DNA of 64,000 nt from Pusillimonas sp. TS35 (GTDB lineage: Bacteria; Pseudomonadota; Gammaproteobacteria; Burkholderiales; Burkholderiaceae_B): contig NZ_WWER01000003.1 of NCBI RefSeq assembly GCF_009857885.1, positions 1-64,000 on the forward strand, in the 5' to 3' direction. The notes below the pieces were generated by a model, which worked only from the letters and a program-made list of their open reading frames with translations, did no database searches and was not told where the DNA came from. Position numbers and translations under genes: made by a program. The stretch's first letter is position 1, and every line of letters starts with the position of its first letter. Shown here one piece after another: positions 45,536 through 56,161 of this stretch.

Positions 45536-46231
45536 ATGCAATTTTCATTCTCTATGCTCTCCGATCCGGAGATCATGGGCATGCTGTACACAGGTGTGAC
45601 GGTTACCTTGCGGCTATTCGCGGGTGCACTGGTTTTGGGCTTCGCCATTGCTGCGCTGCTCTCGGCGATCAACCTGATTCCGTCCCGCCTCGTCCACTGC
45701 CTCGTCGCACTGTATGTCGAATACCACCGCAACGTGCCTACGGTCGTCCAGATACTGGTCTGGTATTTCGGCATGCCTGAGGTGCTGCCCAAGGCGCTGC
45801 GGCTCTGGATCAACCAGGGCAATACGGAGTTTTCGTTTGCGCTGATCGCCTTGTCGCTCAACGTAAGCGCCTACTACTACGAAGACATACGCTCGGGCAT
45901 CAAAGCGATTGCCGCCACACAGACAGAAGCGGCCAGATCCGTTGGCCTGAGTGCGGTGCAAGCGCTGCGATATGTAGTACTGCCGCAGGCTGTGCGTTAT
46001 GCAGTGCCCCCGCTCATCAATCGTTCGCTCATCCTTTTCAAGGATACAAGCCTGGCAATGGTTATAGGCGTCACCGAACTCACCTACCAAGTCAAGAAGA
46101 TCGAAAACGCCACGTTTCAGACACTCCAGATTTTCATGATCTCAACACTGATCTATCTGTGCATCTCACTGGCAATCGCGATGCTGGGGGCCAGTATGGC
46201 GCGCCGCTACCCCGCGAACTTCAAGCGATGA
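45536..46231 (+). CDS. Amino acid ABC transporter permease (first)
   Basis: This 231-residue inner-membrane protein of the His/Glu/Gln/Arg permease family has about five helices. The cytoplasmic EAA-like loop, EAARSVGLSAVQALRYVVLP, binds the ATPase. It is followed by a second permease gene after 12 bases, so the channel is a heterodimer. It belongs to the same transporter as the flanking binding protein and ATPase. Confidence 0.9.
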   Translation: MQFSFSMLSDPEIMGMLYTGVTVTLRLFAGALVLGFAIAALLSAINLIPSRLVHCLVALYVEYHRNVPTVVQILVWYFGMPEVLPKALRLWINQGNTEFSFALIALSLNVSAYYYEDIRSGIKAIAATQTEAARSVGLSAVQALRYVVLPQAVRYAVPPLINRSLILFKDTSLAMVIGVTELTYQVKKIENATFQTLQIFMISTLIYLCISLAIAMLGASMARRYPANFKR

Positions 46232-46243
46232 GGAGGGCACAAT

Positions 46244-46936
46244 ATGATCGACTTCCTTGAAACCTACGGCTTGATGTTTCTGGTGGGCTCCTGGCCCAAC
46301 GGCCCACTGGGCGGTTTCGCCGGCACCCTGGTATTGGCGGCGCTGGGGCTTGCGGGCGCGTTTCCCATTGCCCTGTTGATTGGTATCTCCCGCACCAGCC
46401 AATACCGGCCGCTTAAGCTCGCCTCTACAGTGTGGGTATATACGTTTCGATCCATACCGCTGATTATGATCATCTTCTGGGCGTACTTCATGCTGCCCGT
46501 ATTGATCGGCGTGGACGTTCCACCCTTCTCGACCGCGCTATGCGCCATCATCGCATACGAATCTGCGTTTCTCGCTGAGATCATCCGCGCCGGGCTCGAG
46601 TCACTGCCCAAGGGGCAGGTGGAGGCGGCACGGGCTGTTGGCTTGGGATACTTCCAGACGCTGTTCTCCATACAACTGCCACAAGCATTGAGCAACATGA
46701 TTCCGTCACTGCTCAATCAGTTTGTATCCACCATCAAGGCCACATCCATTGCATACATCATCGGCGTGCAAGAGGCCGCGTTTTCGGCGCAGCAGATCAA
46801 CAGCATCGCGTTGACCGGCACGCTGCGCACCTATCTGATTCTGGCGATGTTCTACTTCCTAATCTGCGCACTGCTTTCGCGCCTGGCGGGAGTTCTGGAA
46901 CGGCATCTGCAAAACAAGCGGCTGGGCATCGCCTGA
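46244..46936 (+). CDS. Amino acid ABC transporter permease (second)
   Basis: A 230-residue partner of the preceding permease, with five predicted helices and the EAA loop [20 protein letters not shown]. The start follows GGAGGG. It lies 25 bases before the ATPase gene. Confidence 0.9.
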   Translation: MIDFLETYGLMFLVGSWPNGPLGGFAGTLVLAALGLAGAFPIALLIGISRTSQYRPLKLASTVWVYTFRSIPLIMIIFWAYFMLPVLIGVDVPPFSTALCAIIAYESAFLAEIIRAGLESLPKGQVEAARAVGLGYFQTLFSIQLPQALSNMIPSLLNQFVSTIKATSIAYIIGVQEAAFSAQQINSIALTGTLRTYLILAMFYFLICALLSRLAGVLERHLQNKRLGIA

Positions 46937-46961
46937 CTATCTGAATTCCGGGGAGAGAAAG

Positions 46962-47687
46962 ATGATCGAGTTCGAAGGCGTCAACAAGTGGTACAAGAAA
47001 TACCATGCGCTGAACAATATCTGCGGCGAGGTGAAAACGGGAGAAGTGCTGGTTGTCTGCGGGCCCTCGGGTTCGGGAAAATCCACCATGATCCGCACCA
47101 TCAACAGGCTGGAAGAAATACAGGGCGGAACGATCAGGGTACAAGGCGAAAATATCTGCGGCGCCAGGACCGACATTAATCGGCTGCGGGCCCGTATCGG
47201 TTTTGTATTTCAGCAGTTCAACCTCTTTCCTCACCTGTCCGTCAAAGAAAACATTGCCCTCTCTCCCATAAAAGTGGGCGGGAAATCCCGTAAAGAAGCA
47301 TATGAAATTGCCGAGGCCCTGCTTGAAAAGGTGGGCCTGCGTGCCAAGCTCGATGAGATGCCCGGCAACCTTTCCGGCGGCCAGCAGCAACGCGTGGCGA
47401 TCGCGCGCGCGCTGGCCCAGGATCCTACGCTGATCCTTTTCGACGAGCCTACCAGCGCGCTCGATCCGGAGATGGTCGGCGAAGTATTACATGTCATGAA
47501 AGCATTGGCGGCTGATGGCATGACAATGGTGTGCGTCACGCATGAGATGCACTTCGCGCGGGAAGTCGCCGATCGCATCTGGTTCATGGATCAGGGGGAG
47601 ATCCTGGAGGCCAGCACGCCGTCGGAGTTCTTTTGCGCTCCACAGCATGACCGGGCGAAGAAGTTTCTGGCGGATATTATTCACTGA
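46962..47687 (+). CDS. Amino acid ABC transporter ATP-binding protein
   Basis: This 241-residue ATPase has Walker [10 protein letters not shown], the ABC signature [15 protein letters not shown], Walker [15 protein letters not shown] and the switch His in VCVTHEM. It is of the GlnQ type and energises the two permeases upstream. It completes the transporter; about 290 bases with only a modest AT-rich promoter-like stretch then precede the dehydrogenase gene. Confidence 0.93.
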   Translation: MIEFEGVNKWYKKYHALNNICGEVKTGEVLVVCGPSGSGKSTMIRTINRLEEIQGGTIRVQGENICGARTDINRLRARIGFVFQQFNLFPHLSVKENIALSPIKVGGKSRKEAYEIAEALLEKVGLRAKLDEMPGNLSGGQQQRVAIARALAQDPTLILFDEPTSALDPEMVGEVLHVMKALAADGMTMVCVTHEMHFAREVADRIWFMDQGEILEASTPSEFFCAPQHDRAKKFLADIIH

Positions 47688-47978
47688 GCGGCGGGTCCGG
47701 CAGGGTATCTTCCCCAGCCTCTCCCCTCGAATATAGTTGCAGCGATTTTCTGTGCTTTGTTCTATATTCTTATGCGGAGGCTTGCCATATCAGCGGCGCA
47801 CGAACCGGCCATGCATGGGCCGGGTTCGCATGAACCAGTTCCACTCTTGCGCATTGGTCGTACGGCTGCACGCGGATGCCTGCGGCGCCGCCCCGCTGTT
47901 TTCCGCCTCCAACGTCCGCGCCCGATTCCCGGGCATCTCCGCTGTTGTATGTTTCGCTCATCCTCCAGGAGAGTTGCT

Positions 47979-49079
47979 ATGACTACCATGATGAAAGCGG
48001 CCGTATTTGTGGAGCCCGGCCGCATCGAGCTGACTGAAAAACGCATTCCTGATGTCGGCCCCAATGACGCGCTGCTGCGGATCACGACGACCACCATTTG
48101 CGGCACCGACATACACATTCTGAAAGGCGAGTATCCAGTATCCAAGGGGCTGACAGTCGGTCACGAGCCCGTTGGCATTATCGAGAAGCTGGGCAGCGCG
48201 GTGACTGGCTATACCGAAGGTCAGCGCGTTATCGCCGGCGCCATCTGCCCGAACTTCAACTCCTATGCGGCACAGGACGGCGCGCCGTCGCAGGATGGCA
48301 GCTACCTGGTTCCCCAGGGCAAGTGCGGCTGCCATGGCTATAAGGCCACGGCGGGCTGGCGCTTTGGCAACATGATCGACGGCGCACAGGCGGAGTACAT
48401 CCTGGTGCCGGATGCACAAGCCAATCTGGCGCCCATTCCCGATGGGCTGACAGATGAACAGGTGCTGATGTGCCCGGATATCATGTCAACCGGTTTCAAG
48501 GGCGCGGAGAACGCCAACATCCGGATCGGCGATACCGTCGTGGTTTTTGCGCAAGGCCCCATCGGCCTATGCGCGACCGCAGGCGCCCGCCTGTTGGGAG
48601 CCACCACCATTATTGCGGTGGATGGCAATGATCACCGACTCGGCATCTCGCAGCGCCTGGGCGCCGACATCACCCTGAACTTCAAGCAATGCGATGTTGT
48701 CGATGAGGTGATGAAAATAACGGGCGGCCGGGGCGCCGACTCAGCGATCGAAGCGCTGGGCACGCAAAGCACCTTCGAATCTGCGCTGCGGGTCATCAAG
48801 CCCGGTGGGACGCTGTCCAGCCTGGGGGTGTATTCACAGGATCTGACGATTCCGGTTTCCGCTTTCGCGGCCGGCCTTGGCGATCACAAAATCAATACTG
48901 CGCTGTGCCCGGGCGGCAAAGAGCGGATGCGACGCCTGATGAATGTGCTGGCCTCCAACCGCCTTGATCTGGGAGTGCTGGTAACACACACCTACAAGCT
49001 GGATGACATTGTCGACGCGTATGATCTGTTCGGCCATCAGCGCGACGGCGTACTGAAAGTAGCGCTAAAGCCCTCATAA
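47979..49079 (+). CDS. Zinc-dependent alcohol dehydrogenase
   Basis: The 366-residue medium-chain dehydrogenase has catalytic zinc ligands (CGTDIH, GHEPVG), the NAD(P) motif GPIGLCATAGARLLGA and VALKP at the end. It resembles the secondary alcohol dehydrogenases of the Clostridium beijerinckii type, lacking the extra structural-zinc loop. The start MTTMMKAAVF follows AGGAGAG; the reading extends to 47757 without a usable site. Substrate unknown. It precedes the nos promoter region and is not part of that operon. Confidence 0.88.
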   Translation: MTTMMKAAVFVEPGRIELTEKRIPDVGPNDALLRITTTTICGTDIHILKGEYPVSKGLTVGHEPVGIIEKLGSAVTGYTEGQRVIAGAICPNFNSYAAQDGAPSQDGSYLVPQGKCGCHGYKATAGWRFGNMIDGAQAEYILVPDAQANLAPIPDGLTDEQVLMCPDIMSTGFKGAENANIRIGDTVVVFAQGPIGLCATAGARLLGATTIIAVDGNDHRLGISQRLGADITLNFKQCDVVDEVMKITGGRGADSAIEALGTQSTFESALRVIKPGGTLSSLGVYSQDLTIPVSAFAAGLGDHKINTALCPGGKERMRRLMNVLASNRLDLGVLVTHTYKLDDIVDAYDLFGHQRDGVLKVALKPS

Positions 49080-49563
49080 GTTCGCGCGGGCCAGTGCCTG
49101 TGTGCCGGAGCCCGCCGCCTTTCCCCCCGAACCCAGCTCCGCAGCCGCCCCGGCCATCACCGCACACGATGGCGGGGACGCGGAGCCGTGCACACCTGGC
49201 TCCGCAGGGCTGGCATCGCTATATATCACGATGATCCAGCTGACGCGCGTGACGTATGCGAACGTGTGTTGCTGGACGACTTTCCCCGTACGCTCCACAA
49301 ACCGAATCAATGCATCGGGAAATACCTCCCCCTTCCTTGAACCGCATCCTGATAGCCGCAGGCCAGCGCATGCAGTGCTGCGAATTTACATGACGGGTGG
49401 CGGGTGGCGGGGAACGCGATCGCGGGCCTGCGTTTGATCAGGATCAAACATTGCGCCCGGGTCGCTGCCAGATCCCGGCGATAAGCCGCGGTAATTGATA
49501 TATGGCAAAGGAAGAGGGTCGCTAACTTCCTAAGATCACTAAAACTGACAACTGTAGGTTGAG
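49080..49563 (+). promoter_or_regulatory. nosR promoter region
   Basis: No convincing gene lies in these 484 bases. The stretch contains a perfect FNR box at 49434-49447, and an AT-rich tract (TTGATATATGGCAAAGG, then CTAAAACTGACAACTG) lies before the nosR start. The early part is GC-rich and unstructured to my eye. Confidence 0.7.
49434..49447 (+). promoter_or_regulatory. Perfect FNR/Dnr/Anr box
   Basis: TTGATCAGGATCAA matches TTGAT-N4-ATCAA in all ten fixed positions and is centred 124 bases before nosR. It would place the nos operon under an oxygen- or NO-sensing Crp/Fnr regulator. Confidence 0.88.
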
Positions 49564-51903
49564 ATGCGCACGTTTATTCGTCGTCTGGGCCCGGCTTCGC
49601 AGCACGGCCCGGCGTGGCTTGCATTCATTGTTGCACTGATGCTGTGCCTGCTGGTACCGGCAGCCGTGGCGGCACCTCGCATTGCTGATTTCATGCCCAA
49701 GCTGAAAGCGTCGGAGGTGTTCCCCGGCGCCGACCGGCTGGGCCCGGTGGAAGGCAAACCCCCTGTGGCAAAAGCCTTTAAGGGCAACGAGCTGCTCGGC
49801 TATGTGTACATCACCAGCGATGTCGTCAATACACGCGGCTACTCAAGCTTCCCCATCGACACACTGATCGGGCTGTCCACCGACGGCGCCATTGTCAGCG
49901 CCAAGCTCATGGAACATCACGAGCCAATTGTGCTGATCGGTATTCCACAATCACGGGTCGAGCATTTCATCAACGGCTATCTGGGCCAGAACTACGTCAA
50001 GAATCCGCCCAAACCCGGTGCGCAGCCGCCGGTCGATATCATCAGCGGCGCCACCGTCACTATGATGGTGATCGGCGACAGCATCACCCGGTCGGCCCAA
50101 GCGGTCGGGCGAGCGCAAGGCATTGGACGGCCAGCGGGCGCCACAACTGCGGCAGCTACACCTCAGGTCGAAAAGCGCGTCATCGACATGGATCAGACCG
50201 GCACCGCGAGCTGGAGCAGCTTGCTGGACAGCGGCGCGATCAGCCGACTGCACATCACCATAGGCGCGCTCAACAAAACCTTTGCGGAAAGCGGGCGCGC
50301 AGGCGCGGCCGAGCATCCACAAAGCGGCGATCCCGACGATACCTTCATCGACATGTACGCCGCGCTGGTCAGCGTGCCGTCCATCGGGCGCAGCCTGCTT
50401 GGCGACGCCGAATACGATTATCTGAAGCAGCGCCTGCAGCCCGGCCAGCAGGCCATCCTCGTGGCCGGAAACGGCATCTATTCCTTCAAGGGGTCGGGCT
50501 ACGTGCGCGGCGGCATCTTCGACCGCATTGAGGTCGTGCAGGATGTAAACAGCTTTCACTTCACCGACCTTGATCACCAACGGCTGGCGGACGTCATGGC
50601 CGAGGGTGCCCCCCAGTTCAAAGAGGTGGCGCTGTTCACCGTGCCCGCAAAGGCGACATTCGACCCCACGCAGCCCTGGCGCCTGCAGCTTATGGTGCAG
50701 CGCGTGATCAACGTACAGGAAAAGGCTTTTGTCACCTACAACCTGAACTACGATCTTCCTCAGGCGTACACCAAGCCGGTGGCGTCGCCCCCTCAGACGG
50801 CAAGTGCCGCCGGAACGTCCGCAGGCCAGCCGCAGCCGGCCGCCAGCGCGGCGGAGGAGGAGCATGAGATCGACCAGGCTCCCGCGTTGTACAAACAGAT
50901 CTGGGCTGCGAAGAAGATACAGATTGCCATTGTGGTAGCCGCCCTGCTGATCCTGGGTTGTGTTTTCTTTTTCCAAGACCGGCTCACGCGACACGAAGTC
51001 TTCTACAAGCGCTTCCGCACAGGCTTCCTGCTCTTCACACTGTTCTGGCTGGGCTGGTACGCCTCGGCCCAGTTGTCAGTGGTGAACGTGCTGACGTTCA
51101 CGCATGCGCTGCGCACAGATTTCCGCTGGGAATACTTCCTGATGGACCCCGTCGTGTTCATACTGTGGGTCGCGACTGCCATCTCGCTGGTGTTCTGGAA
51201 CCGCGGCGCCTTCTGCGGCTGGCTCTGCCCATTCGGCGCCATGCAAGAACTCACCAATAAGGTCGCACGCAAGCTGCGCATTCCGCAGATCAAGCTTTCA
51301 TACAGCACCAATAACCGGCTGGCTGCGATCAAGTACATCGTCTTCATCTTCCTGTTCGGCTTCTCGCTGTACGAAATGGCGCTGGCGGAGAAGCTCGCCG
51401 AGGTCGAGCCCTTCAAGACAGCCATCATTCTCAAGTTCATCCGCGATTGGCCCTTTGTGATCTTCGCCGTGCTGTTGCTGCTGGCGGGGCTGTTCATCGA
51501 ACGCTTCTACTGCCGTTACCTCTGTGCCCTGGGGGCGGCGCTGGCCATTCCGGCGCGCCTGCGCATCTTCGACTGGCTGCGCCGCTATCCCATGTGCGGC
51601 AACCCCTGTCAACGCTGTGCGACGGACTGTCCGGTGCAGGCGATCGAGCCTGAAGGCCCCATCAACCCCAATGAATGCATTCAATGTCTGAACTGCCAGA
51701 TGCTGTATCACCACGAACAGAAGTGCCCGCATCTGATCCAGAAGAATGCGCGGCTGCAGCGACGCAAGGCGCCGCCAACCGAGGCAGCCGCGGCGCCCGC
51801 ACCGGCGGCCAACCCCGCCATGCTGAAAGAAACAACGGTACGCCGCCCCACTGTTCGGCCGCGCACGCCCGACGATCCTGTTTCCAACCCCACAACCCCC
51901 TGA
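49564..51903 (+). CDS. nosR: NosR, nitrous oxide reductase maturation flavoprotein
   Basis: NosR is the membrane flavo-iron-sulfur protein needed to express and activate NosZ. The 779-residue product has a signal peptide, a periplasmic FMN-binding domain with the covalent-FMN motif SGATVTMMV, about five to six membrane helices and cytoplasmic polyferredoxin motifs. These are CGWLCPFGAMQ and the paired 4Fe-4S set CGNPCQRCATDCP and CIQCLNCQMLYHHEQKCP. It ends in a Pro/Ala-rich tail. It is the first gene of the cluster, 117 bases after the FNR box. It transfers electrons and is thought to act with ApbE/NosX. Confidence 0.97.
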   Translation: MRTFIRRLGPASQHGPAWLAFIVALMLCLLVPAAVAAPRIADFMPKLKASEVFPGADRLGPVEGKPPVAKAFKGNELLGYVYITSDVVNTRGYSSFPIDTLIGLSTDGAIVSAKLMEHHEPIVLIGIPQSRVEHFINGYLGQNYVKNPPKPGAQPPVDIISGATVTMMVIGDSITRSAQAVGRAQGIGRPAGATTAAATPQVEKRVIDMDQTGTASWSSLLDSGAISRLHITIGALNKTFAESGRAGAAEHPQSGDPDDTFIDMYAALVSVPSIGRSLLGDAEYDYLKQRLQPGQQAILVAGNGIYSFKGSGYVRGGIFDRIEVVQDVNSFHFTDLDHQRLADVMAEGAPQFKEVALFTVPAKATFDPTQPWRLQLMVQRVINVQEKAFVTYNLNYDLPQAYTKPVASPPQTASAAGTSAGQPQPAASAAEEEHEIDQAPALYKQIWAAKKIQIAIVVAALLILGCVFFFQDRLTRHEVFYKRFRTGFLLFTLFWLGWYASAQLSVVNVLTFTHALRTDFRWEYFLMDPVVFILWVATAISLVFWNRGAFCGWLCPFGAMQELTNKVARKLRIPQIKLSYSTNNRLAAIKYIVFIFLFGFSLYEMALAEKLAEVEPFKTAIILKFIRDWPFVIFAVLLLLAGLFIERFYCRYLCALGAALAIPARLRIFDWLRRYPMCGNPCQRCATDCPVQAIEPEGPINPNECIQCLNCQMLYHHEQKCPHLIQKNARLQRRKAPPTEAAAAPAPAANPAMLKETTVRRPTVRPRTPDDPVSNPTTP

Positions 51904-51974
51904 TGCTACCGAGCCCGTTTCACGCGGGCGAAGCACGCCACCCCACACACGCTACTTCTTAGGGAGATCACATC

Positions 51975-53891
51975 ATGTCCGATCAAAGCAAAGAGAAACA
52001 CGGCCTGAGCCGCCGGGCATTTCTGGGTACCGCGGCACTTTCCGGCGCCGCGGCGGTCGGCGCAACGCACATGTCGTCCGCGTTCGCCGACGACGACAAA
52101 AAGAAGAAGAAAAACGGCCACCAGAGTGCCAATGTCGAGCCGGGCGAGCTGGACACCTACTATGCATTCAACTCAGGGGGGCAGTCAGGCGAAATCCGCA
52201 TCATGGGGCTGCCGTCCATGCGTGAGTTCGTGCGCATTCCCATTTTCAACATCTGCAGCGCCACCGGCTGGGGCACCACCAACGAAAGCCGCAAGATCAT
52301 GACCGAGGGCCTGACGCCCGAAACACTTGAATACGCCAAGACCCGCGGCGGCGTACTGCCCAACGGCGACGCGCACCACCCCCACATGTCGTTCACCGAC
52401 GGCACCTATGACGGCCGCTACATTTTCATCAACGACAAGGCCAACAACCGTGTTGCACGGGTTCGCTGCGACGTAATGAAGTGCGACAAGATCATTGAGA
52501 TCCCCAATGCGGACGGCATTCATGGCCTGCGCCCGCAGCGCTACCCGCGCACTGGCTACGTGTTCTGCAACGGTGAGCACATCGTGCCGCTGCCCAACGA
52601 CGGTTCCGTATTCGGCAACCCGAAGGAAAACTATTGGTCTGTCTTCACCGCCATCGACGGCGATACGATGAAGATCGCTTGGCAGGTGATTGTGGATGGC
52701 AACCTGGACAACATGGACGCCGACTACCAGGGCAAGTACGCATTCTCCACGTGCTACAACTCCGAGAAAGGCCTGAACGTCAACGACATGGGCAGTAATG
52801 AACAAGACTGGGCGGTCGTGTTCAGCATCAAGGCCATCGAGGAAGGCGTCAAGAAGGGCGATTTCAAGGAGATGAACGGCGTCAAGGTGCTGGACGGCCG
52901 CAAGGGCTCCAAGTACACACGCTACATTCCGGTACCCAACTCGCCACACGGCTGCAATGCCGCGCCGGACGGCATCCACGTGGTCTTCAACGGCAAGCTC
53001 TCACCCACCGTGACCATGATCGACGTGCGCCGCCTCGACGACCTGTTCGCCGACAAGATCAAGCCCCGCGATACCGTCGTGGCTGAACCGCAGCTTGGCC
53101 TTGGCCCCCTGCATACGGCGTTCGACGGCCGCGGCAATGCCTACACGACGCTGTTCATCGACAGCCAGATGGTGAAGTGGAATATGGAAAAGGCCATCAA
53201 GGCCTACAACGGCGAGAAAGTGGACCCCATCATCCAGAAACTGGATGTGCATTATCAGCCCGGCCACAACCACACCACCATGGGCGAAACCAAAGAGGCC
53301 GACGGCAAGTGGCTGGTGTCGCTGAACAAGTTCTCCAAAGACCGCTTCCTTAACGTGGGCCCGCTCAAGCCCGAAAACGATCAGTTGATCGACATTTCGG
53401 GTGACGAGATGAAACTGGTGCACGACGGCCCAAGCTTCGCCGAACCGCACGATATGCTGCTGGTGCGCCGCGACAAGGTACGCCCGAAGCGCGTCTGGAC
53501 GCGCGACGACCCATGGTGGGACGATGTGCGCAAGATGGCCGAGAAGGACGGCGTGACGCTGGAAGGCGCCTCGAAGGTTGTGCGCGACGGCAATAAGGTG
53601 CGCGTGTACATGACGGCGGTGGCGCCCGTTTTCACGGTGCCCAACTTCGAAGTCAACCAGGGCGACGAGGTCACCGTCGTGGTCACCAACATGGAAATGA
53701 TCGAAGACCTGACGCACGGCTTTACGCTCTCGGGCTACGGTATCGCCATGGAGATCGGACCACAGCAGACATCATCGGTCACCTTCATCGCGGCGCGGCC
53801 GGGCGTTCATTGGTATTACTGCCAATGGTTCTGCCACGCACTGCATATGGAGATGTCGGGCCAGATGAACGTCAAGCCCAAGAAGGCGTAA
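51975..53891 (+). CDS. nosZ: Nitrous oxide reductase NosZ (clade I, Tat-exported)
   Basis: NosZ reduces N2O to N2 in the periplasm. The 638-residue precursor has a Tat signal ([16 protein letters not shown]) typical of clade I. Histidines of the CuZ centre lie in [37 protein letters not shown] and [11 protein letters not shown]. The CuA centre is at the C-terminus: Cys616, Cys620, His624 and Met627 in [13 protein letters not shown] ribosome-binding site (AGGGAGA) precedes the ATG. It is preceded by nosR and followed by nosDFY, as in complete denitrifiers. Confidence 0.98.
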   Translation: MSDQSKEKHGLSRRAFLGTAALSGAAAVGATHMSSAFADDDKKKKKNGHQSANVEPGELDTYYAFNSGGQSGEIRIMGLPSMREFVRIPIFNICSATGWGTTNESRKIMTEGLTPETLEYAKTRGGVLPNGDAHHPHMSFTDGTYDGRYIFINDKANNRVARVRCDVMKCDKIIEIPNADGIHGLRPQRYPRTGYVFCNGEHIVPLPNDGSVFGNPKENYWSVFTAIDGDTMKIAWQVIVDGNLDNMDADYQGKYAFSTCYNSEKGLNVNDMGSNEQDWAVVFSIKAIEEGVKKGDFKEMNGVKVLDGRKGSKYTRYIPVPNSPHGCNAAPDGIHVVFNGKLSPTVTMIDVRRLDDLFADKIKPRDTVVAEPQLGLGPLHTAFDGRGNAYTTLFIDSQMVKWNMEKAIKAYNGEKVDPIIQKLDVHYQPGHNHTTMGETKEADGKWLVSLNKFSKDRFLNVGPLKPENDQLIDISGDEMKLVHDGPSFAEPHDMLLVRRDKVRPKRVWTRDDPWWDDVRKMAEKDGVTLEGASKVVRDGNKVRVYMTAVAPVFTVPNFEVNQGDEVTVVVTNMEMIEDLTHGFTLSGYGIAMEIGPQQTSSVTFIAARPGVHWYYCQWFCHALHMEMSGQMNVKPKKA

Positions 53892-53901
53892 CGGAGGCCG
53901 C

Positions 53902-55200
53902 ATGCGATACCGTTTCCCGCTTCAGGCAGCTTTGGCTGCCCTGCCGCTGATGCTTTCGGCGGCAGGCGGAACGGTGCGCGCGGCGACGGTGCACGTGCCC
54001 GCGCACGCGGATCTTCAAGCAGCCATCGCCGCGGCTGCGCCCGGCGATACGCTGCGGCTAGCCTCCGGCGAGTATCGCGGCAACATCGTCATCGACAAAC
54101 CGATTGCACTGCAAGGCCCCGACGACCGTTCCGCCACACTGATCGGCGAACGTGAAGGGCGTACGATCTGGATCAAGGCGCCGGATGTTTCAGTCCGGCA
54201 CCTCACCGTACGCCAGTCGGGCCTAAGCCTGCCCGATATGGACGCAGGCATCTTTCTGGATAAGACTGCGCACCGCGCACGCATCGTAGAAAACGACATC
54301 ATCGACAACCTGGTCGGGGTGTATGTATGGGGCCCCGAAAACGCGTTAGTCACCGCCAACCGCATCGAGGGAAACAAACGCCTGCGCGTGAACGAACGCG
54401 GCAACGGCGTCACGATCTGGAACTCGCCGGGCTCGCGGATCGAAGGCAACATCATTTCGTACGGCCGGGATGGCATCTTTTCCAATGCAAGCCGCGAGAA
54501 CGTCTTCAGCGGCAACCATTTCACGCACGTGCGCTACGCCGTGCATTACATGTACACAAACAAGAGCGAAGTCAGCAACAACGTTTCCATCGGCAACGAA
54601 ATCGCCTATGCATTGATGTTTTCGCAGTTTCTGACCGTACGCAACAACATCGGCATCGACAGCACCCACCAAGGGCTGATGCTCAACGCTACCCAGCAGT
54701 CCACTATCGAAGGAAATATTGTGGACGGCGCGGAGAAAGGCGTATTCATCTATAACGCGAACTTCAATCGCATTGCGGACAATATTTTCAAGAACGCGGA
54801 GATCGGCGTGCACTACACGGCCGGCTCCGAAGGCAACGAGATTACGAACAATGCATTCGTAAACAACCAGAACCAAGTGAAGTACGTTGGCACACGCTTC
54901 CTGGAATGGTCGGTCGATGGCCGCGGCAACTACTGGAGCGACATGAGCGCCTTCGATCTGAATGGCGACGGCATCGGCGACACGGCATACCGGCCCAATG
55001 GCCTCATCGACCAGGTGATCTGGCGCGCTCCGTCCGCGCGCATGCTGTTGAACAGCCCCGCCGTAGCCATCGTGCGCTGGGCGCAGACACAGTTTCCAGC
55101 CATACTGCCGGGCGGCGTCATAGACAGCGCGCCCCTGATGACTCGCCCCACTCCCTCCACCCTGAAGAAATACGAGGTTCTGAATGAGCGTCGAGGCTAG
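53902..55200 (+). CDS. nosD: NosD, copper-site maturation protein
   Basis: This 432-residue periplasmic protein has a signal peptide (MRYRFPLQAALAALPLML) and a long right-handed beta-helix built of short repeats (NNVSIGNEIAYALMF, GNIVDGAEKGVFIYN and similar). NosD works with NosFY to insert sulfide and copper into the CuZ site. It starts 10 bases after nosZ and overlaps nosF by 17 bases. Confidence 0.95.
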   Translation: MRYRFPLQAALAALPLMLSAAGGTVRAATVHVPAHADLQAAIAAAAPGDTLRLASGEYRGNIVIDKPIALQGPDDRSATLIGEREGRTIWIKAPDVSVRHLTVRQSGLSLPDMDAGIFLDKTAHRARIVENDIIDNLVGVYVWGPENALVTANRIEGNKRLRVNERGNGVTIWNSPGSRIEGNIISYGRDGIFSNASRENVFSGNHFTHVRYAVHYMYTNKSEVSNNVSIGNEIAYALMFSQFLTVRNNIGIDSTHQGLMLNATQQSTIEGNIVDGAEKGVFIYNANFNRIADNIFKNAEIGVHYTAGSEGNEITNNAFVNNQNQVKYVGTRFLEWSVDGRGNYWSDMSAFDLNGDGIGDTAYRPNGLIDQVIWRAPSARMLLNSPAVAIVRWAQTQFPAILPGGVIDSAPLMTRPTPSTLKKYEVLNERRG

Positions 55201-56158
55201 CGCCCAGTCCCACACCAGGGGCGGCACGCAGGCGTCCGCCCCTTATGCCCTGGCAGGCGCCAGGGCTGCCCTGCCGGTCTCTCTTTCTGGCGTCACGAAA
55301 CAATACGGCAAGCAGCGCGCGGTGGATGCCGTCAGCTTTGACTTATACCCAGGGCAATGCGTCGTGCTGGCCGGCCACAACGGCGCTGGAAAGAGCACAC
55401 TGATCAAACTCATCCTGGGCCTGATCCGGGCAGAGGAAGGACGCGTGAATGTGTTGGGCCACGAAGCCGACAGCCGAGGCGCGGCGATACAGCGCAGGCA
55501 TATCGGCTATCTGCCCGAAACCGTTGCGCTGTACCCTTCGTTGACGGGCGAGGAAACGCTCGCCTTCTATGCCCGCCTGAAAGGGTTGCCCACCACAGGC
55601 AATCACGATTTGCTGGCCCGCGTGGGCATCGCACAAGCGGCCAAGAAACGCGTCGGCGGTTATTCCAAAGGCATGCGTCAGCGGCTGGCCCTGGCTCAGG
55701 CCCTGCTGGGTGAGCCGCGCCTGCTTCTGCTGGATGAACCCACAACCGGCCTCGACCCGGCCTCGCGGCTGCTGTTCTACGACATTGTGGCAGCGCTGCG
55801 CAACGCGGGCGCGGCCATTCTGCTGAGCACGCATGCGCTTGCCGAACTTGAAAGCCAAGCCGATAGGGTCATTGTGATGCAACGCGGCAAAAAGATTGCC
55901 GACGGGACCTTGTCGGATCTACGCCGCGATGCCGGCTTACCCGTCCGGTTGTTGCTAACGCTCGACCGCGACCTGCCTGAGCCGCCCGCGGGGTGGCAGC
56001 GCGCCGGCGAACGGCGCCTGCTGCGCCAATGCCCCGAAAACGACAAGCTGGCCGCACTGCGCGAAGCCCAAGCCATACCCGGCGTTGTAGACATTGAGCT
56101 GGAGGCCCCCGGCCTGGATGAAATGTATGCGCACTTCCTGCGGCGCGAGGATGTTTGA
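55184..56158 (+). CDS. nosF: NosF, ABC ATPase for NosZ maturation
   Basis: The 324-residue ATPase has Walker A GHNGAGKST, signature GGYSKGMRQRLALAQALLG, Walker B LLLLDEPTTGLDP and switch His in STHAL. It carries an N-terminal extension of about 35 residues before the ABC fold. With NosY and NosD it forms the exporter for CuZ assembly, probably of a sulfur species. The start overlaps nosD by 17 bases. Confidence 0.96.
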   Translation: MSVEASAQSHTRGGTQASAPYALAGARAALPVSLSGVTKQYGKQRAVDAVSFDLYPGQCVVLAGHNGAGKSTLIKLILGLIRAEEGRVNVLGHEADSRGAAIQRRHIGYLPETVALYPSLTGEETLAFYARLKGLPTTGNHDLLARVGIAQAAKKRVGGYSKGMRQRLALAQALLGEPRLLLLDEPTTGLDPASRLLFYDIVAALRNAGAAILLSTHALAELESQADRVIVMQRGKKIADGTLSDLRRDAGLPVRLLLTLDRDLPEPPAGWQRAGERRLLRQCPENDKLAALREAQAIPGVVDIELEAPGLDEMYAHFLRREDV

Positions 56159-56161
56159 GCC

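Noticed and set aside
47757..47978. N-terminal extension of the alcohol dehydrogenase
   Set aside because: Arg/Pro-rich chance translation; the domain and ribosome-binding site fit the start at 47979.
49951..50994. 347-residue minus-strand frame opposite nosR
   Set aside because: Shadow of nosR caused by high GC codon use; no start site or homology.
52185..53717. Two long minus-strand frames opposite nosZ
   Set aside because: Antisense of a certain gene; Val/His-rich composition typical of shadow frames.
54346..55227. 293-residue minus-strand frame opposite nosD
   Set aside because: Antisense only, with no recognisable domain.
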